From NCBI GenBank assembly GCA_015680685.1, contig MNCI01004656.1, positions 1,626,985 through 1,690,984 of the forward strand: a DNA stretch of 64,000 nt, read 5' to 3'. Made by a program: the position numbers and the translations under genes. The notes below the pieces were generated by a model. It ran no database searches and had not been told where the DNA came from. It worked only from the letters and a program-made list of their open reading frames with translations. The DNA comes from Gnetum montanum (taxonomy: Eukaryota; Streptophyta; Gnetopsida; Gnetales; Gnetaceae). This document shows, one piece after another, positions 13,375-25,949 of the stretch. Every line of letters begins with the position of its first letter. Positions within the stretch are counted from its first letter, which is position 1.

Positions 13375-13925
13375 ATGTTTCCTTTCCTGGCCAAGGCCTG
13401 CGCCACACTTTGAGATTTGCACTAGGGCCAGAATGCGTATCATCATGCCAGAAGAGATCGGCTTAATTCCAATTCAGTCATCGTGAACTCATTCATTTTC
13501 ATGTTTAGAAAATGCTGCCACTTGGACCTTGTGAGAAAGGTGTTCGACAAAATGCCTGAAAAAACCCTGGAAATGGATACTTGGATAAGGCTTTCGAAAT
13601 TCTGAAAAGTAGTGCCTGACGCCAGGATTTGCCTTGATAGGGTCACTTTTTTGAAGTTTTCTCAGTGGATGCAGTAATTTGGGGATAGGAATATAGGGTT
13701 TGTGCATAACTGGGCTGTAGAACACGGTTTGGATTTGGATGTTTTCGTGGGCAACGCGCGGGAGAACCGAGGATGATTTCCCAAGGCCAACCCATTTATG
13801 CCCTGATTTTGAAAAAGGGCTTTGATGCAGATATTGTTATTAGAACAGCTTTGATTAATATGTATTCCAAATGCAGGGATATGTACGAAGTTAGGAAACT
13901 GCTTCCAGAGAAGACTTTGCAATGA
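13375..13925 (+). pseudogene. PPR gene fragment inside the solo LTR
   Basis: Plus-strand frames give several pentatricopeptide repeat signatures. LAKACATL is followed by VNSFIFMFRKCCHLDLVRKV and FDKMPEK. Farther on come HNWAVEHGLDLDVFVGNA and, in a shifted frame, FDADIVIRTALINMYSKC. These are the usual words of plant PLS-class PPR proteins, which bind organelle RNA. The frame is broken by stops and at least one indel between 13720 and 13818. No start, transit peptide or C-terminal domain is present. The NBS-LRR and PPR pieces lie in tandem in the LTR sense direction, so they were probably acquired before or during spread of this LTR variant. Confidence 0.8.
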
Positions 13926-14605
13926 TGAACCTGCAAACAACCTTACCAAAAATAGCAGTAGTGCCCGATGGCAATGCATTCATCTTCGCCATTTCCAATC
14001 CATCAAGTGTGGTCACAGAGACACATAGACACAGCAAGATAGGTGCACAACTGAATCAGTAGAACTAGGAGATGTTTTAGCCGATGCCGATAAATTAGAG
14101 TTACAGTTTATCCAGAAGAAACTGTCATCACTAAAGACAAATACAAAACTCGAATGCACAAAATTAAAGTCACAAAATAACATTTCAATTTGATATGATC
14201 TAGTGGAAAAATAATAATTTCAGCACTTTCTCATATACAATAATGGTATGGAGCACTTGTTAAAGACCTAGCATTAATTTAATTATCCCAAGTGAATTAC
14301 TAAGGCTTTATACATGGTGGGTAATTAAAATCCTAAAATAAAAATAAAATAACAATTTTATGAAGCTCTTATAGTATGGATATTTTGGATTTATTTTTTA
14401 AATTATTATATAGTTTATTGCTTATAAAATATTTGTTATATTTACACATGCCAATGTTAGCATTATTTTCTCCTAACTTTATGTATAAGTTACAACTTCC
14501 TAACTTGTTGGGCAATCTCCTAACTTGTTGGGCAAGTTATAACTTCCTTACTTAGGAGAGAAGTTAGCTAAGATATTTTGGAATATCTAACTACCTTTTG
14601 AACCC

Positions 14606-14615
14606 TATAAAAAGG
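14606..14615 (+). promoter_or_regulatory. TATA box of the solo LTR
   Basis: TATAAAAAGG lies in the context aaccctataaaaaggcttc. The same sequence and context occur on the minus strand in both E4 LTRs, so it is the likely core promoter of this LTR family. Confidence 0.75.
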
Positions 14616-15810
14616 CTTCAGGAGTTATCAGGGGGGATATAACACTCTTGAAAGAGCATTTGTAAAAAGATATTGTGAAAGATTGCTTGTAAGATGACTT
14701 GATAAAGACAACATTTCAGCCTCTTTGTCATAGTCCTATGAGTTATGCTTATGATTTTTTATTTTGTTTAAATTTTTTCGCTAGTGCTTTAGATAGTATC
14801 ATGCTTGGCAAGTAAGTTTTGGATTTTTAGATTGCTCTTATTATTCTTGTTACATGATAGAAAATTTCTATTAAAATTTTGCCATAGAAGAGCTTATGTT
14901 TGAAAGCCTTAAGAGCATTTTAGTAGTAAATTTTATTATTGTGCAATGTATAAGAACTGCTATTGAGATTGTTGTAAGAGAGCCTTTGCATGTAGTCAAG
15001 TCGTTGAACGATTCAATAGTCAAGAGGGTTCAAAAAATATTTGGTATTTTGATAGGACCAGAATAGCTTCTTTTATCTTTAAAGTGAATCTTCGTGATAT
15101 TTTAATCAGAATTTGTCAAGTTTTTTTTGAAGGTTCTGTCAATGCAATTGTTGACATTCATTATCTAGCCAAAATGGAGTCTCATACATGATAGTTTACC
15201 CAACAATTTTTTGGATAGCATAGTAGGAATATCTTGAAGAAATTGCTTATTTTGAGCCTTGGAAGTTTGAACAATTCGTAGTTATTGAATTTGGGATAGC
15301 TCTATTGTGAATTTTTTACTCGTATCATTTTACCTTGTTTAAACATTTGAGATATCTACACAAATCTACTTTCTTGTTCTCTTCTTTCTATTTCCATTGA
15401 ATCTCGCTCTATATCTAGTTTTCTTGTGGAACTATCTCTTTCTATGGGGAAAATTAAAAGTAGATTCATAGATTTGTGCTCAAATGTTTTTGCAAAATTT
15501 TATTTGTTACAAGTAGGTATTATAAAGACCATATAGCCTAAGCAATTAAACAAAATAGGAACACTCAACAACTCACAGTACTTGGCAAAGTTGGCTGAAT
15601 CTCTTTAAGATAAGTCATTTTTAGTTTTACACACAACCCAATCTTTTCATTATTTACAACTGCACACCGCAACAGCACACACACATACTCACATTAACTA
15701 TTGAGTCTATTTGGAGGTATCTGGGCCTTGGTGTTGCCAGAAAACCAGCAAGCACCTAAATCCTATTCAAGGACACTCGTTGGCGATCACGTCCCAAACG
15801 GTCGCCAACA

Positions 15811-15815
15811 CTTAG
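15811..15815. repeat. Target-site duplication CTTAG, right copy
   Basis: This is identical to 12479-12483 and directly follows the LTR end CCAACA. Confidence 0.9.
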
Positions 15816-17430
15816 TAGTGGAGATATCAAGTTATTTGAATCTTAAGTCAATGAATCCAAAATTAGAGATTATGTCTATTAGGTATTTAGTAGCAATAGG
15901 AGATGTAAAAGAAGAATTGGCTATAGATTTATCTATAGGTTCAAATTCAATATAAGTTGGCTTATTGTTAAGTTGATAGGGTTGTGTCTCTTAATCTAAG
16001 AGAGAGACACTTGGAATTTGTGTGTTGATATGAATGATTATTTCATGCTTACAAAAAGAGAATTGTATTTCTTGATGGATAGGAGATGAAACTATGTGAT
16101 GTTGAGCTAACTAAGGATTTCATAATATTATGTTTGCATTATGCAACTCACATAAAATCATTAAAGAAAATTAGATTTTTTAAAGTTTTATTAAATGTTA
16201 CATGATCATGGAGATCAAGATAGTTGATAATAGTACATGTAATCATGTTAGACGCTATGTTGTCATCAATATATATGACAATAATAACAACATTAGGTGA
16301 TATTTTAATAGTTATGTAAATTGGTAATTAATAAATATCCTAAATCTTAAAGTCAATCTTAATGTTTCATCATAGAAGTTGAAATTGTCTTATCCATAGT
16401 GAGAAACTTGAAGGAAGCATGAGATATCCTCTATCTAGGTAGGAATATCACTTGGAAAAAAAATTCTATTAAGAACATCATATAGACCAACACAATGCTC
16501 TTTATATTTTACTTTCAGGTCAAACAAGAAAAATCTAATTCCTTTGAAGTGAATAGTTGTAGTCATTTACTGTAGCACTCTATTATCTATTGCCTAAGAA
16601 GATTATAGAGTAGGTGCCACTATGACTAGCTATATGAATTGGATGTAGGTAGAGGATTACTTGAAGAGGCAAGTTCTTATCATTGTTGAAAAGGAACCTT
16701 CTTTTAAGCTTTAGAGAGTTTCATGGGTGCATTAGAAACATTTATTTTAACCTATTTAACTATGATTCATTGTTTTGATGAATGCAATTAAGAATCCTCA
16801 CTTAGAAATATGGAAAATATTTGCTAGATAATTGACCTGGAGTGGTGAAGGATACTTTGAAGTTCAGCAAAGTAATATGCAATAGATGAGACTAGGAAAG
16901 ATGAATTAGTTGGGATAACATGAATGTTGCTTCAGGGTTGTTGTAAGTTAGAATGATGAGGTTGTAATGTAGAAGTAGTATATTGGAAATATATGAACAA
17001 GTGAAAAAATTGAATATGTGAGTTACCAAAGGTTGTATTAATGTAATATGACATATGAGAAGAGTGAGTTGGTGGTGATGAAGAAATGGTATAATCTAAA
17101 TAGCAAATCACATCTGGCATATTGGATGATGAAGATTATTACTTATGATCTTTATAGTCTAATCAATAGATAATGTATGAATCCTTTGATTGACGATAGT
17201 AAGCATTATGTTCTAGATTAAAAGTTGTAATAACATTACTTGTTCTCAAAGGGACTTGAAAAACTTCTAGTTTTTGATTATCTAGATGCATAGAGGATAG
17301 TTCATTTTCCACAATGGGCTTATCTTTATGTATGAGATCTTGTATTTCATCTTTCATATTCATGTAGTTATCTATGTCATGACCAATAACCTCTTGATAA
17401 TAGTAGTATTTCATGTAGTCATACCACTTA
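15816..17430 (-). pseudogene. Tat-like gag-protease remnant (element E1)
   Basis: This is collinear with 30218-31840 of element E2, in the same orientation. At 17163-17414 the minus strand reads YYYYQEVIGHDIDNYMNM followed by KDEIQDLIHKDKPIVEN. This resembles the short His and Asp-rich segment found near the end of Gag in Tat elements. Toward 16000 the homologue of the E2 protease is heavily mutated. The remnant continues on the far side of the solo LTR at about 12380-12478, where ggataagaaggataaga matches 30190-30206. Most of the frame is interrupted, and no RT or integrase is attached. Confidence 0.65.
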
Positions 17431-19328
17431 AGCCATGATAGTTAAGAAAAAAATGTGATTTTACACAAGAGTTAAAGATCATCTATGTACCTTAGTAATA
17501 AATATGAAGATGTAAAATATTATGGAGAAAGCATGGTAACATTGTAAAATAAGTGAAGCCTACAAAAAAGCATAATGCTAGTAGGTTAATGAAATATGTA
17601 TGAAAATATATGGACTAAATGGAAAAGTGTGTAAAGATAAACGAAATATAGAAACATAAGTTCACACATGAAATAATTGAAGATCCAACTCACAAGAAGT
17701 ATGACTAAAAATAGATGAAAATGCTCACAGAAAAGAGCATAAATCAAATCCATTTGATAATTATATCCAACAACTAGTAAAATGAAAATATCATCTTATT
17801 AGTTATATAGATAATAGAACAAGCATTTTTTAGGAGGATAGATAAATAGAAGTCATTTCATGAAGGAATATAGAAAATAAAATTGAACCTGCAATAGAGG
17901 GAAGAAACTATGTAATGTAGAAATGTCTAAGATGAAGAACATTTAATCACAACTTTTGTAGATGAGGACTTCAAAACTAAATTACATGTATAGGACATAT
18001 TATTATATATTCTAATTACACAAGACCATCATGAGAAGTGACATGCTTCTAACTAGAAGAGTTTAGAGAGAACATAATTTTTCTTAAGAGGATGAATTAA
18101 TAAGTAATCGATCAATAGAATTAAATCATAGAGTTCTCAAGAGAGAACCAAATATAAAAGTATCAAAAACCATAGCTAGATCACATAAGATTGTAAGGAA
18201 GAATGTAACAATGATGAAGCCCACAAAATAATAAAATATTCCATTACAAGAATGAAAACAATAGATTCCATGAACTAGAAAGCCCTAGATTAATTTATAC
18301 ATATAATTGATAAAATCACATCTAGCTCTTCATAGAGGTGAACAATCAAAAAGGACTCATGTAGCAAACTCTATTTTGTCGAGACAAGGCTAAGATGATG
18401 ATGATGATGACATAATTGATAAAATAATTATGTAAAACATTTATAAATATTATTATGTTTGTATTAATAGTACTAGTATGTATAATATATAATACTTTGT
18501 AAATAATGCAACATATTTTAAGTGGTTAAGGTGCAAATTCATAAAACAACTAACATTTAAAATTAAGATCTAAGATTAAAGGTCCTTTTGTAAAGGAGTT
18601 TTAGGATCACAACATCTCAATTTATTTAAGATCTTTGGATGCATACCCAATTTAAAGAATAATAACTTGAAAATCATTTTAATATAAGAAGAATACAAAT
18701 CTTTCAATGGAATTTAAAAATAATAATCCCAAAGAAAAAGTTCATGAATTAACCAAAATATGATTAGAATGAAAATTAGCTTAAAGTACCATATAGAATT
18801 AGACTTTGAGGGAATCTAGGTACGGAATGATGTCAATATCCTTAAAGAACACAAGCTAAGAATTCAAACCTGAACTCTCCAATATTAGTTACCTCAAACT
18901 AATACAAGTTTACTAAGCTTAAATGAAAATAAAAATAGAACATCATTGTCTATTACTTACCAATAGAAAACATAAAAACATTCATGGACACATAACACTT
19001 AGGTCAAAGGACTTGATGCCTTGGCTTTTTTATACTTCCTTCAGGTCTTCTCTCAATTCACTCATCTCAAAGCTTTCAAAAGCATTAAAATGGCTCTCAA
19101 TGACCTAAATAGTGTTAAAGAATCTTTCCAAATATCTTACAAAGACTCTCAAAGGGCTGTAAGTGCTATTGTTGGTCCTTAATTTTTAGGTCTTAGACTT
19201 TGATTAGTGTTTCCTCCTTTATTTCATTATCATTTATGTTTTTCAAATTCAAAAATATGAGATTATAACTAAGGCTTAAGTCATGTATCAACTATAATTT
19301 TTACCATTCAATTGGCTACAAGTCACAT
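17431..19328. other. No feature seen
   Basis: This is AT-rich sequence with a short gatgatgatgatgatga run near 18395. I find no credible coding frame, LTR end or RNA gene on either strand. It may be decayed retroelement sequence. Confidence 0.4.
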
Positions 19329-19343
19329 CTATATTACAATTAA

Positions 19344-19509
19344 AATAATGAGGTGTTAGCCTAATAGTAAGACACTTGATTTAGAAGCTCTAGGTCATGG
19401 GTTCAATTTTGGTAGGCAATGTTGAGTTATATAAAGTTCTAATTAGACTATATATATATCTGGGAGTGTACCTATGTTTTACTTATTTCAAACTCCAACA
19501 ACCCCATAA
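19344..19509 (+). mobile_element. tRNA-derived SINE with 15-bp target duplication
   Basis: A 166-bp insert is flanked by identical CTATATTACAATTAA copies at 19329-19343 and 19510-19524. Its head carries a pol III A-box-like ttagcctaatag at 19356-19367 and a B-box-like ggttcaatttt at 19400-19410. The spacing between them is right for a tRNA. It cannot be a working tRNA: the arms do not pair cleanly and it is embedded in a longer unit. SINEs are copied by the enzymes of LINEs, and a LINE remnant lies at 25950-26810. I cannot say whether that LINE was the partner. Confidence 0.75.
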
Positions 19510-20099
19510 CTATATTACAATTAACTTAAAATAGAAGCTAGAAATAGGCCTCTTTATCAGTGTGACTTGATTACAAGTTCCATTTACATTACAACTTGAA
19601 ATTGAACCTTTAATTTAGTGTGAATAAACTACAAGTCATAGAAACCTTGAACTCATCTAGAAACTAACTATAGTTTTCAATTTACCTTCTTTTTTGAGTC
19701 ATAAAAGCTTATACATCAACTTGATCATAGACCATGAAGAGGCTACAAGTCACAAACTATTAATCACATCTCATCATAGCTAATTGTGGTAAAATTATGA
19801 GTGCTATTCTACTTGTAGTGGATTAGCAAATACAAAAAATGGTCTTGCACATAGGTTACAAGTTGTATGTTGCCACAAAAAATAATCGCACTCAAAAACA
19901 ATGAATTACATTACATCTAGCTCACAATTATTTTCCCAATATAATTTTATAACTCAAAATAGCTCCAATTCTAAGACATAGACTCATAAGAATTAATTCT
20001 ATCCTTGAGGATATTATAATTATAATTCATAGTGAAGGAGTAGTGGTTGCTACATCATTTACGTATATGCAAAGAAGACAAGAATGTGCACTTGTTAGA

Positions 20100-20830
20100 A
20101 GATAATGCTTAATTAAAATAGAGGTAAAGCACCAAAGAAATAAATCAATATATGATTTGTATATAAGAATAAAAAAGTATATCTAAGATTTGGGTATTAG
20201 TATTAATCCATTTGGAATATTTTAGTATTAGTTGGTCAACGTTAAAGTTTTTCTTTGATGAGTCCCCATTGACAGGGCCCTGTTTATGTGGTGTTACCCC
20301 ATCAATAGGGTCGTGTCGACATAGCGTTTGCTACAATGATGGGGTCCCGTTGATGTAGCCCTAAAGCAAAAACTATAAATATGAGCTCCTAGCCATGTTT
20401 ATGAGGATTATATTCATAGTAGTAGTAGAGCTCTTGTAGTTTTTCTATTTGAAAGTTAGAATATTTTTCCCAAGTGCCCATAATAGGAGTCATTGAGTGT
20501 ATAGATCTTTATTCGAGCATTGTTGTACTTGAACCACATTAGCGTGTATGGCAATAAAGATGAGCTTTTTGATAAACCTTCTAGCATTGTAGATAACTTG
20601 AATATTTTATTTATGCATTCATTATTTTTATTAAATGTTAATCAATTAAGCTAAATTAAGCTAAATTAGAATTTAATAAATTAAGCTAAATAGATTAAGT
20701 ACATAACTATGATTGCTTCAAGCATAAACACATATTCACTTGCTAATCCCAACATCGTTATTGCTTGGTATGCCCAGTAGCATAGTGCTTAGTAACCTAG
20801 TAGTGGATATGTGGGTTTAGGACATGTATA
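20100..20830 (+). other. Possible LTR or promoter-like segment
   Basis: A TATAAATA sequence lies at 20374-20381. It follows an unusually GC-rich patch at 20255-20360 with repeated forms of ccccat, agggtc and gatggggtc. Downstream, agtggcatcggatgcttatg (about 20835-20854) weakly resembles a decayed TGGTATCAGAGC primer site. No second copy is seen in the window, so the LTR reading is only a guess. Bases 19525-20100 and 20850-22600 hold nothing I can support. Confidence 0.25.
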
Positions 20831-22802
20831 GAAAGTGGCATCGGATGCTTATGTTAGGATTAGCTAGAGAGTAGTTAGTTAATTAGATCAAATTAGTCAT
20901 TAAATTACTATATCTCTATCTTCAAGCACCAAAGAACATAAAACATAGAAGGAAAAAAATCATATGCCTCAACTACACTTAATCAAACTTTTGTACTTCA
21001 CAAGTGTAATTGTGAAGACAAGTAATGATCTTAGGGCAAGATTCACTTCCTAGAAGATTAGTGCACTGAAAACTAGAGAATCCACAAAATTCGACCGAAT
21101 CATGCATGAACATTTTGTGATTCATATAATTGGGCATAGGGGAATCTTCACTACTCATCATTAGTAATAATTCAGCTTTTGCTCATCCACTATCCTCCTA
21201 GGACTCCACTATAGTGATATGAGAATTAAGCTTTTAGGTGATGATCCTTATATAGGTAAGCCCATCTACTTAGGATAAGAAAAGGATGCAAATTAGCCAT
21301 GTTCCTATTCACATGATTTATGTGATAGATTTGGTTCTAGCTCATATAAATATCCTTTTGATAGTATAGTTGTAGCATTGAAGTGTTACAATGTTGTAGT
21401 AAGTGTAGCATTTGTCAAAATGATTCACTTTTTAGTTACAATTTATCTAGTGATTTGGAAAAAGTCCATGTATATCTTCTAGAAAAATGTAAAATAGAAG
21501 TAGATGATAAAGTGTTTGGGAGGCATGATAATAAAGAATTATTTTTCATTTTGCAATATAAGAATAAGTTTATAAGCTTGTTATCCTTAGTCAAAACTAG
21601 TTAATAAGATTCCACATCTTATTTGTCTTCCCACATTGCTAATAGTGTGGTGGTAGGGTAATGAAATAGCGTGGATTTTTCTTTGCTTTGGATAAATTAT
21701 GGAAATGGTGATGTGAGCATTGATGATTGAAATTTGATAAATGAATATTGATCATAAATTAAAAATAATGACAAAGTAATGGGATAAATAGAGAAAATTT
21801 TGTAATATCTTCAATCTTATTTCTTCAACATTAATTTTCCTCAATGGCATCAATTACTTCTTTTACAAGTATGTTTTGCCTATGTATATATAGTCAAATA
21901 ATGGGGCCACAATAAAATATACTAGGGCAAGCCCATTTTATGGAAAATTAGGCTAGAAATTCAAAAGACATGAGAAATTGTGGTTATTTTCTAATTATAT
22001 CCACCTATCAATCTTTTATTAAAGTAAAAATAATAGAATTTGCTATCTTGTCTTATGTGGCATAATAATTCAAATATAAATTACATAGCTTTGGTTCCTA
22101 TTTTACAAAAAAATCTATTTTGGCTTCACTTGATCCTAGTTTTCTCTTGAGATTTGATCTTTGACTATGCACTTTTAGTATATTTCCATATGTAAATATG
22201 ACCTTCTATTACCTTGAGTTTGGGCTTGTTAAATTCATTTTCTTTGTTTTGCTTCTATACCTCAATATGGGTATTTGGAACAAGTGGAGTAAAAGTTTTC
22301 AAAGTACATACTTAACCACCAGAAAATTTATAAATTTTAATATTTCAGACCAATTAAAACTAAACACATTCATAAATATATGTGTATTGCATAGTTTTTA
22401 AAACTAGTTTCAACATTTACAACATCCAAACAGATTTATTGAATACATAATGTAAAATTCAAACAAACCTCCAATGTAATTGACAGAAAGTGACATTGCA
22501 TCAATATCAGCACGAGAGTTTCTTATTTAATTATATTTTTAAATTATAGTAAACCTGGCAACACAAACCCACCCAAGATAATATAATGTAAAGCATCCAT
22601 AAAATAGATACCACCACAAAGATTCTACACTTCTGCTATCCTATAGTAACCCACGAAACCCGCAAGCTCACTCAGGCTTGTAAAAAATGCTGTTCAAGAT
22701 GCCTAACAGAGTACTAATTGCTGTCCCACTGCTATTTGTTGTTTACTGTGCAGTTTTGCAATTTCATATATATTTGCAGGAGTTACTAGGAAGAAACGGC
22801 AA

Positions 22803-23707
22803 CTACCAAACTGGGTCGAAAATAAGAAAGTGAATATGGTCCTTCAATTTGTCATTTAAGTGGGTAAAACCATCCCCATTGTCATAGACAAAGTTACAGG
22901 CCCTGGTCATCTCCAGCACTACTTTCTTGGCACACATTTCAATTTCATTGTTGTCGTCATCGTCATCTTCTTCTTCTTGTGCAGGTTAAGACTGTGCCGT
23001 TTGCTTTACATGTTCCCTAAGCAACACCTTCAAATGCACCAACGCATCTTCTGTGTTGCACCCTGGATGCTTTTTTAGCCAGCATTCCACTGCCGATAAA
23101 CCTTGCTCACACTCCTGAAAATCAGGAACGGAGAAACAGTGAAAATATTGAGTCATGTAAAATATAAATCTAGCTTCCCCAAATGCTTTTTCCGCCGCCT
23201 CAAAATCTTGTATATCGTCATGAACCCTGCAGGACTTGGTCATACATGGATTCGGCTTTTGCAGGACTTGAGTGGGTAACGAGTCACCTATCAAAAGTTT
23301 TCCAGTAAAATAGACCGTCCACATTGCTATGCTCACAGCACCGTTTCTAAGGTACTCCTCCACCGCCGGCACGTATCCAGCACTGTCCCTCCATGCTAGT
23401 TCCTGTTCATAACATTCCACCAATTGCAGCCACAAAAAAATATTTGTCACAAAGCAAAGGTGTTAGATGAACAAAAACCAAATTTAAGAAGGTATATGGA
23501 TAGACTCTGGAATATCGACATGTTTGTTAGTACTTAGTATGGTATAGCTAATCCTTGGTCTTTATCATTTTGGGAAGATAGTTTTCAACACGTTTACCGT
23601 GCTTCTGCACACACTGGCGATTCAACTCTGAGGCCGTTTGTAGGAAAACAGAAAACACTGTACGAATGGGTTGCTGGATTTGGTCGTCCTCCAACAAGTT
23701 ATGGAAC
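22803..23707 (-). pseudogene. Terpene synthase C-terminal pseudogene
   Basis: The minus strand encodes the end of the class I terpene synthase alpha domain. A first exon starts at 23707 after a good acceptor (cactcttccag) with LLEDDQIQQPIRTVF and LNRQCVQKHGKRVENYLPKM, and stops by 23548. A second block, 23450-22803, has ELAWRDSAGYVPAVEEYL and NGAVSIA. These are the usual landmarks before the second metal-binding region. HDDIQDFEAAEK then stands where the NSE/DTE motif is expected, followed by ECWLKKHPGC and a tail with KKVVLEMTRACNFVYDNGDG. One in-frame TAA at 22986-22988 splits the last exon, just before an Asp run. The aspartate-rich DDxxD exon and the N-terminal domain are missing, and the splice sites between blocks look lost. 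Family members cyclise isoprenyl diphosphates, but this copy cannot. It could equally be a single truncated duplicate. Confidence 0.85.
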
Positions 23708-23875
23708 CTGGAAGAGTGGAAGGTATCTTAGTGTGATGCATCTTTATTGATTCCTGATTGCAGTTAATAATAAGAAATCATTTGCGGCTCAGAAGTAGGG
23801 ATACTTTGCACTACACAACAGGCTAAATTAGTTACCTCGTCTACTAAATGAAAAAGCAAAGAAATGAAAAATTGC

Positions 23876-23961
23876 TGTGGAACTCTAGCATGAGGCAAAA
23901 ATCCTCGAGTACTCACGTTGTGGAACTCTAGGACGAGGCAAAAATCCTCAAGTACTCACGG
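23876..23961. repeat. Tandem duplication, 43-bp unit, two copies
   Basis: Copies at 23876-23918 and 23919-23961 share tgtggaactctag, gaggcaaaaatcctc and agtactcacg with a few differences. The duplication lies upstream of the terpene synthase pseudogene (5' side on its strand). Confidence 0.85.
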
Positions 23962-25949
23962 GGCGAGAAGAAAGAAAGGAGGAAACTTCACCTCGTTGCC
24001 CATGAACAGGAACCGTCACTTGCTGACGTTTCCAAGCAGACTCAAACGTTTTTAACACTTTTCATTTACTTTGATTTTATTTTTTAATTTTATGCTTTGA
24101 AAGTATGATATACCATGCTTTATTTTCAACTACTGCATCTGTCATGAATTAAATGCAGGTTTGGAATTAAATGCAACGTCTACAACGAATTGAATGTGTG
24201 AAACTGCAAACATGGAGAAAAAAAATTAGGGCGACTTTTATGGTGAGGACTAAGCAACACATTAAGTGAAGCATTTGGGGCCTGTGCCGTGACCGCTGCT
24301 TATTCTACTATTCCTGCCACTTCTACATCGCTATGCTATGAATGTTGCTGGTCCTGTTATTGCTGCTATTTTTGCATTGCTCTCCATGGCCATTGCTACG
24401 TTGCATTTCACAACCATAAATTATTCATCAACTTTGTTTTGTAAGTCGCTGTTTCTACACCAAGCACTCCTCCTCGCTCTTCAAAATGGGCTAAACTGCA
24501 AATTTAGAGACCATTTTTGTACATTATCTCTTCATTGATCTGAGACCCTCTGAGTGGTATTTAGAATGTTGTTCACTTGTTCTGCCACTACCTTTTTGTC
24601 ACTGTCAAGTTTTAAGATATTGATTACCTCTATCTAAATATTTATTTTTTAAATAAATTCGTTTACAACTTCTATTTAAGTTTATCCATAGGTAATTGAT
24701 CTGAGATACCAATAAATAAAAATATTGTAAATTTTTATATATAAAAATCATTGTATTGTATTGCATTTTAAATTGTTGTTTTATGAACAAAGAAATATAC
24801 ATATAATTTTGCTAAAATATAAAAATTAGTAAAGTTACTAGTTGGTTCTATATTTAAAGTTGGTTTCTTTTTTGCAACCTAATTTTTTGTCGTATCCATT
24901 GCATTGTCGTTGCTGTCATGTTGCCTTGTTCCCGTTTCTGATAACTATGGATCAAACCTTACCTTCTCTTAGATTTCACTTCTTACTAAAGACTTTCTGT
25001 AATCAATTCAAGGCTATAGTTGATGCATGAGCTATAGAATGATGTCACCTTGAGTACACAAAAGGAAAACAATAGCGAAAGAATCTCTATAATATATCAT
25101 ATTATATTTAAATTGCCAAATGGCATAAAGAACAAGCAAAATAAACTTCAAGTGTGAAGAAAAAAACTTCCGTGAAGTTGAGTATTGTAAAATGAAACTT
25201 CTTCCAACCTTGACTCAAAACCATGTAAATACAAGTTGCACCAAGAGCAAGAACTCTAAGTAAGCTAACAAATAAAAAAGTACTAGATGGATGAATCTTC
25301 CATATTGCAAAGAAGACATCTAGGGTCATGAACATCCAAATGATAACAACAAATATTAATTGGCAAGCCTCGATAAATCAAATGCAATAAAAAAGTTTAA
25401 ATTTTGAATGAGTGAATGCATTCCATATATTTCAAATTTGATACTTTCATAACAACACATTATGGTTGACACTCCATAGATAGTTGAATCTTAACGAAAT
25501 ACTAGTATTAGAACTAATAATAGTATAGGTAAGCTTTAATTAGAATGGAAAAATTGAATGGCCATTGATTAATGAAAATTCAAGAAGACCATTATTACAA
25601 TCTTTAATAGTTAAAGTTTTGTTTAAACTATGCAAAAGATGCAAACAGTTGGATATTTTAGAGGCATTAATGGGATAGAGAATATAACATTTAGACTAAT
25701 TAATATATTGATTATGCATAGTAAGAGATGAAAGGAAGGTAATGCCAAGTTTACACCATGTACTTGCAAATGTGTGAATACTTAATAGCCATTATTTTAT
25801 TATTAATGAGAAGCTCATAAGGAAATAAATTTTTTAATCATTAAAGCATGAACTATGAAATTTTTATAATCCCAAAATTCACTAATAACATACCATGTCT
25901 TTTGAATGTGTTTTATAATAATAGAACTTGAGATAATTATATCTTTAGG
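23962..25949. other. No gene supported
   Basis: The first 600 bases are richer in G and C than the rest. A 66-codon plus frame at 24338-24538 begins MNVAGPVIAAIFALLSMAIA, which would be hydrophobic. It has no family signature or partner exon, so I do not call it. The rest, to 25949, is AT-rich and shows no feature. Confidence 0.4.

Larger units (their letters stand above)
12484..15810 (+). mobile_element. Solo LTR (3.3 kb) of the big-LTR Tat family
   Basis: It begins TGTTGGCATATTTGGCC and ends GTCGCCAACA, the same ends as the E4 LTRs read on their sense strand. A perfect 5-bp duplication, CTTAG, flanks it, and no internal region is present. It is therefore a solo LTR left by recombination between two LTRs. 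From about 14330 to 15810 it is collinear with the inverse of 40087-41640. Only about 30 bp at its 5' end match E4. The middle, about 12600-14200, is different and holds NBS-LRR and PPR gene fragments. It lies inside the older gag-protease remnant E1. Confidence 0.92.

Noticed and set aside
19350-19425. Functional tRNA gene
   Set aside because: A and B boxes are present, but the acceptor and anticodon arms do not pair and the unit extends to a SINE with its own target duplication.
22803-23707. Working terpene synthase gene
   Set aside because: An in-frame stop, missing DDxxD exon and lost splice sites between blocks.
24338-24538. Small membrane protein
   Set aside because: Hydrophobic N-terminal part but no family match, no promoter or partner exon; likely chance.
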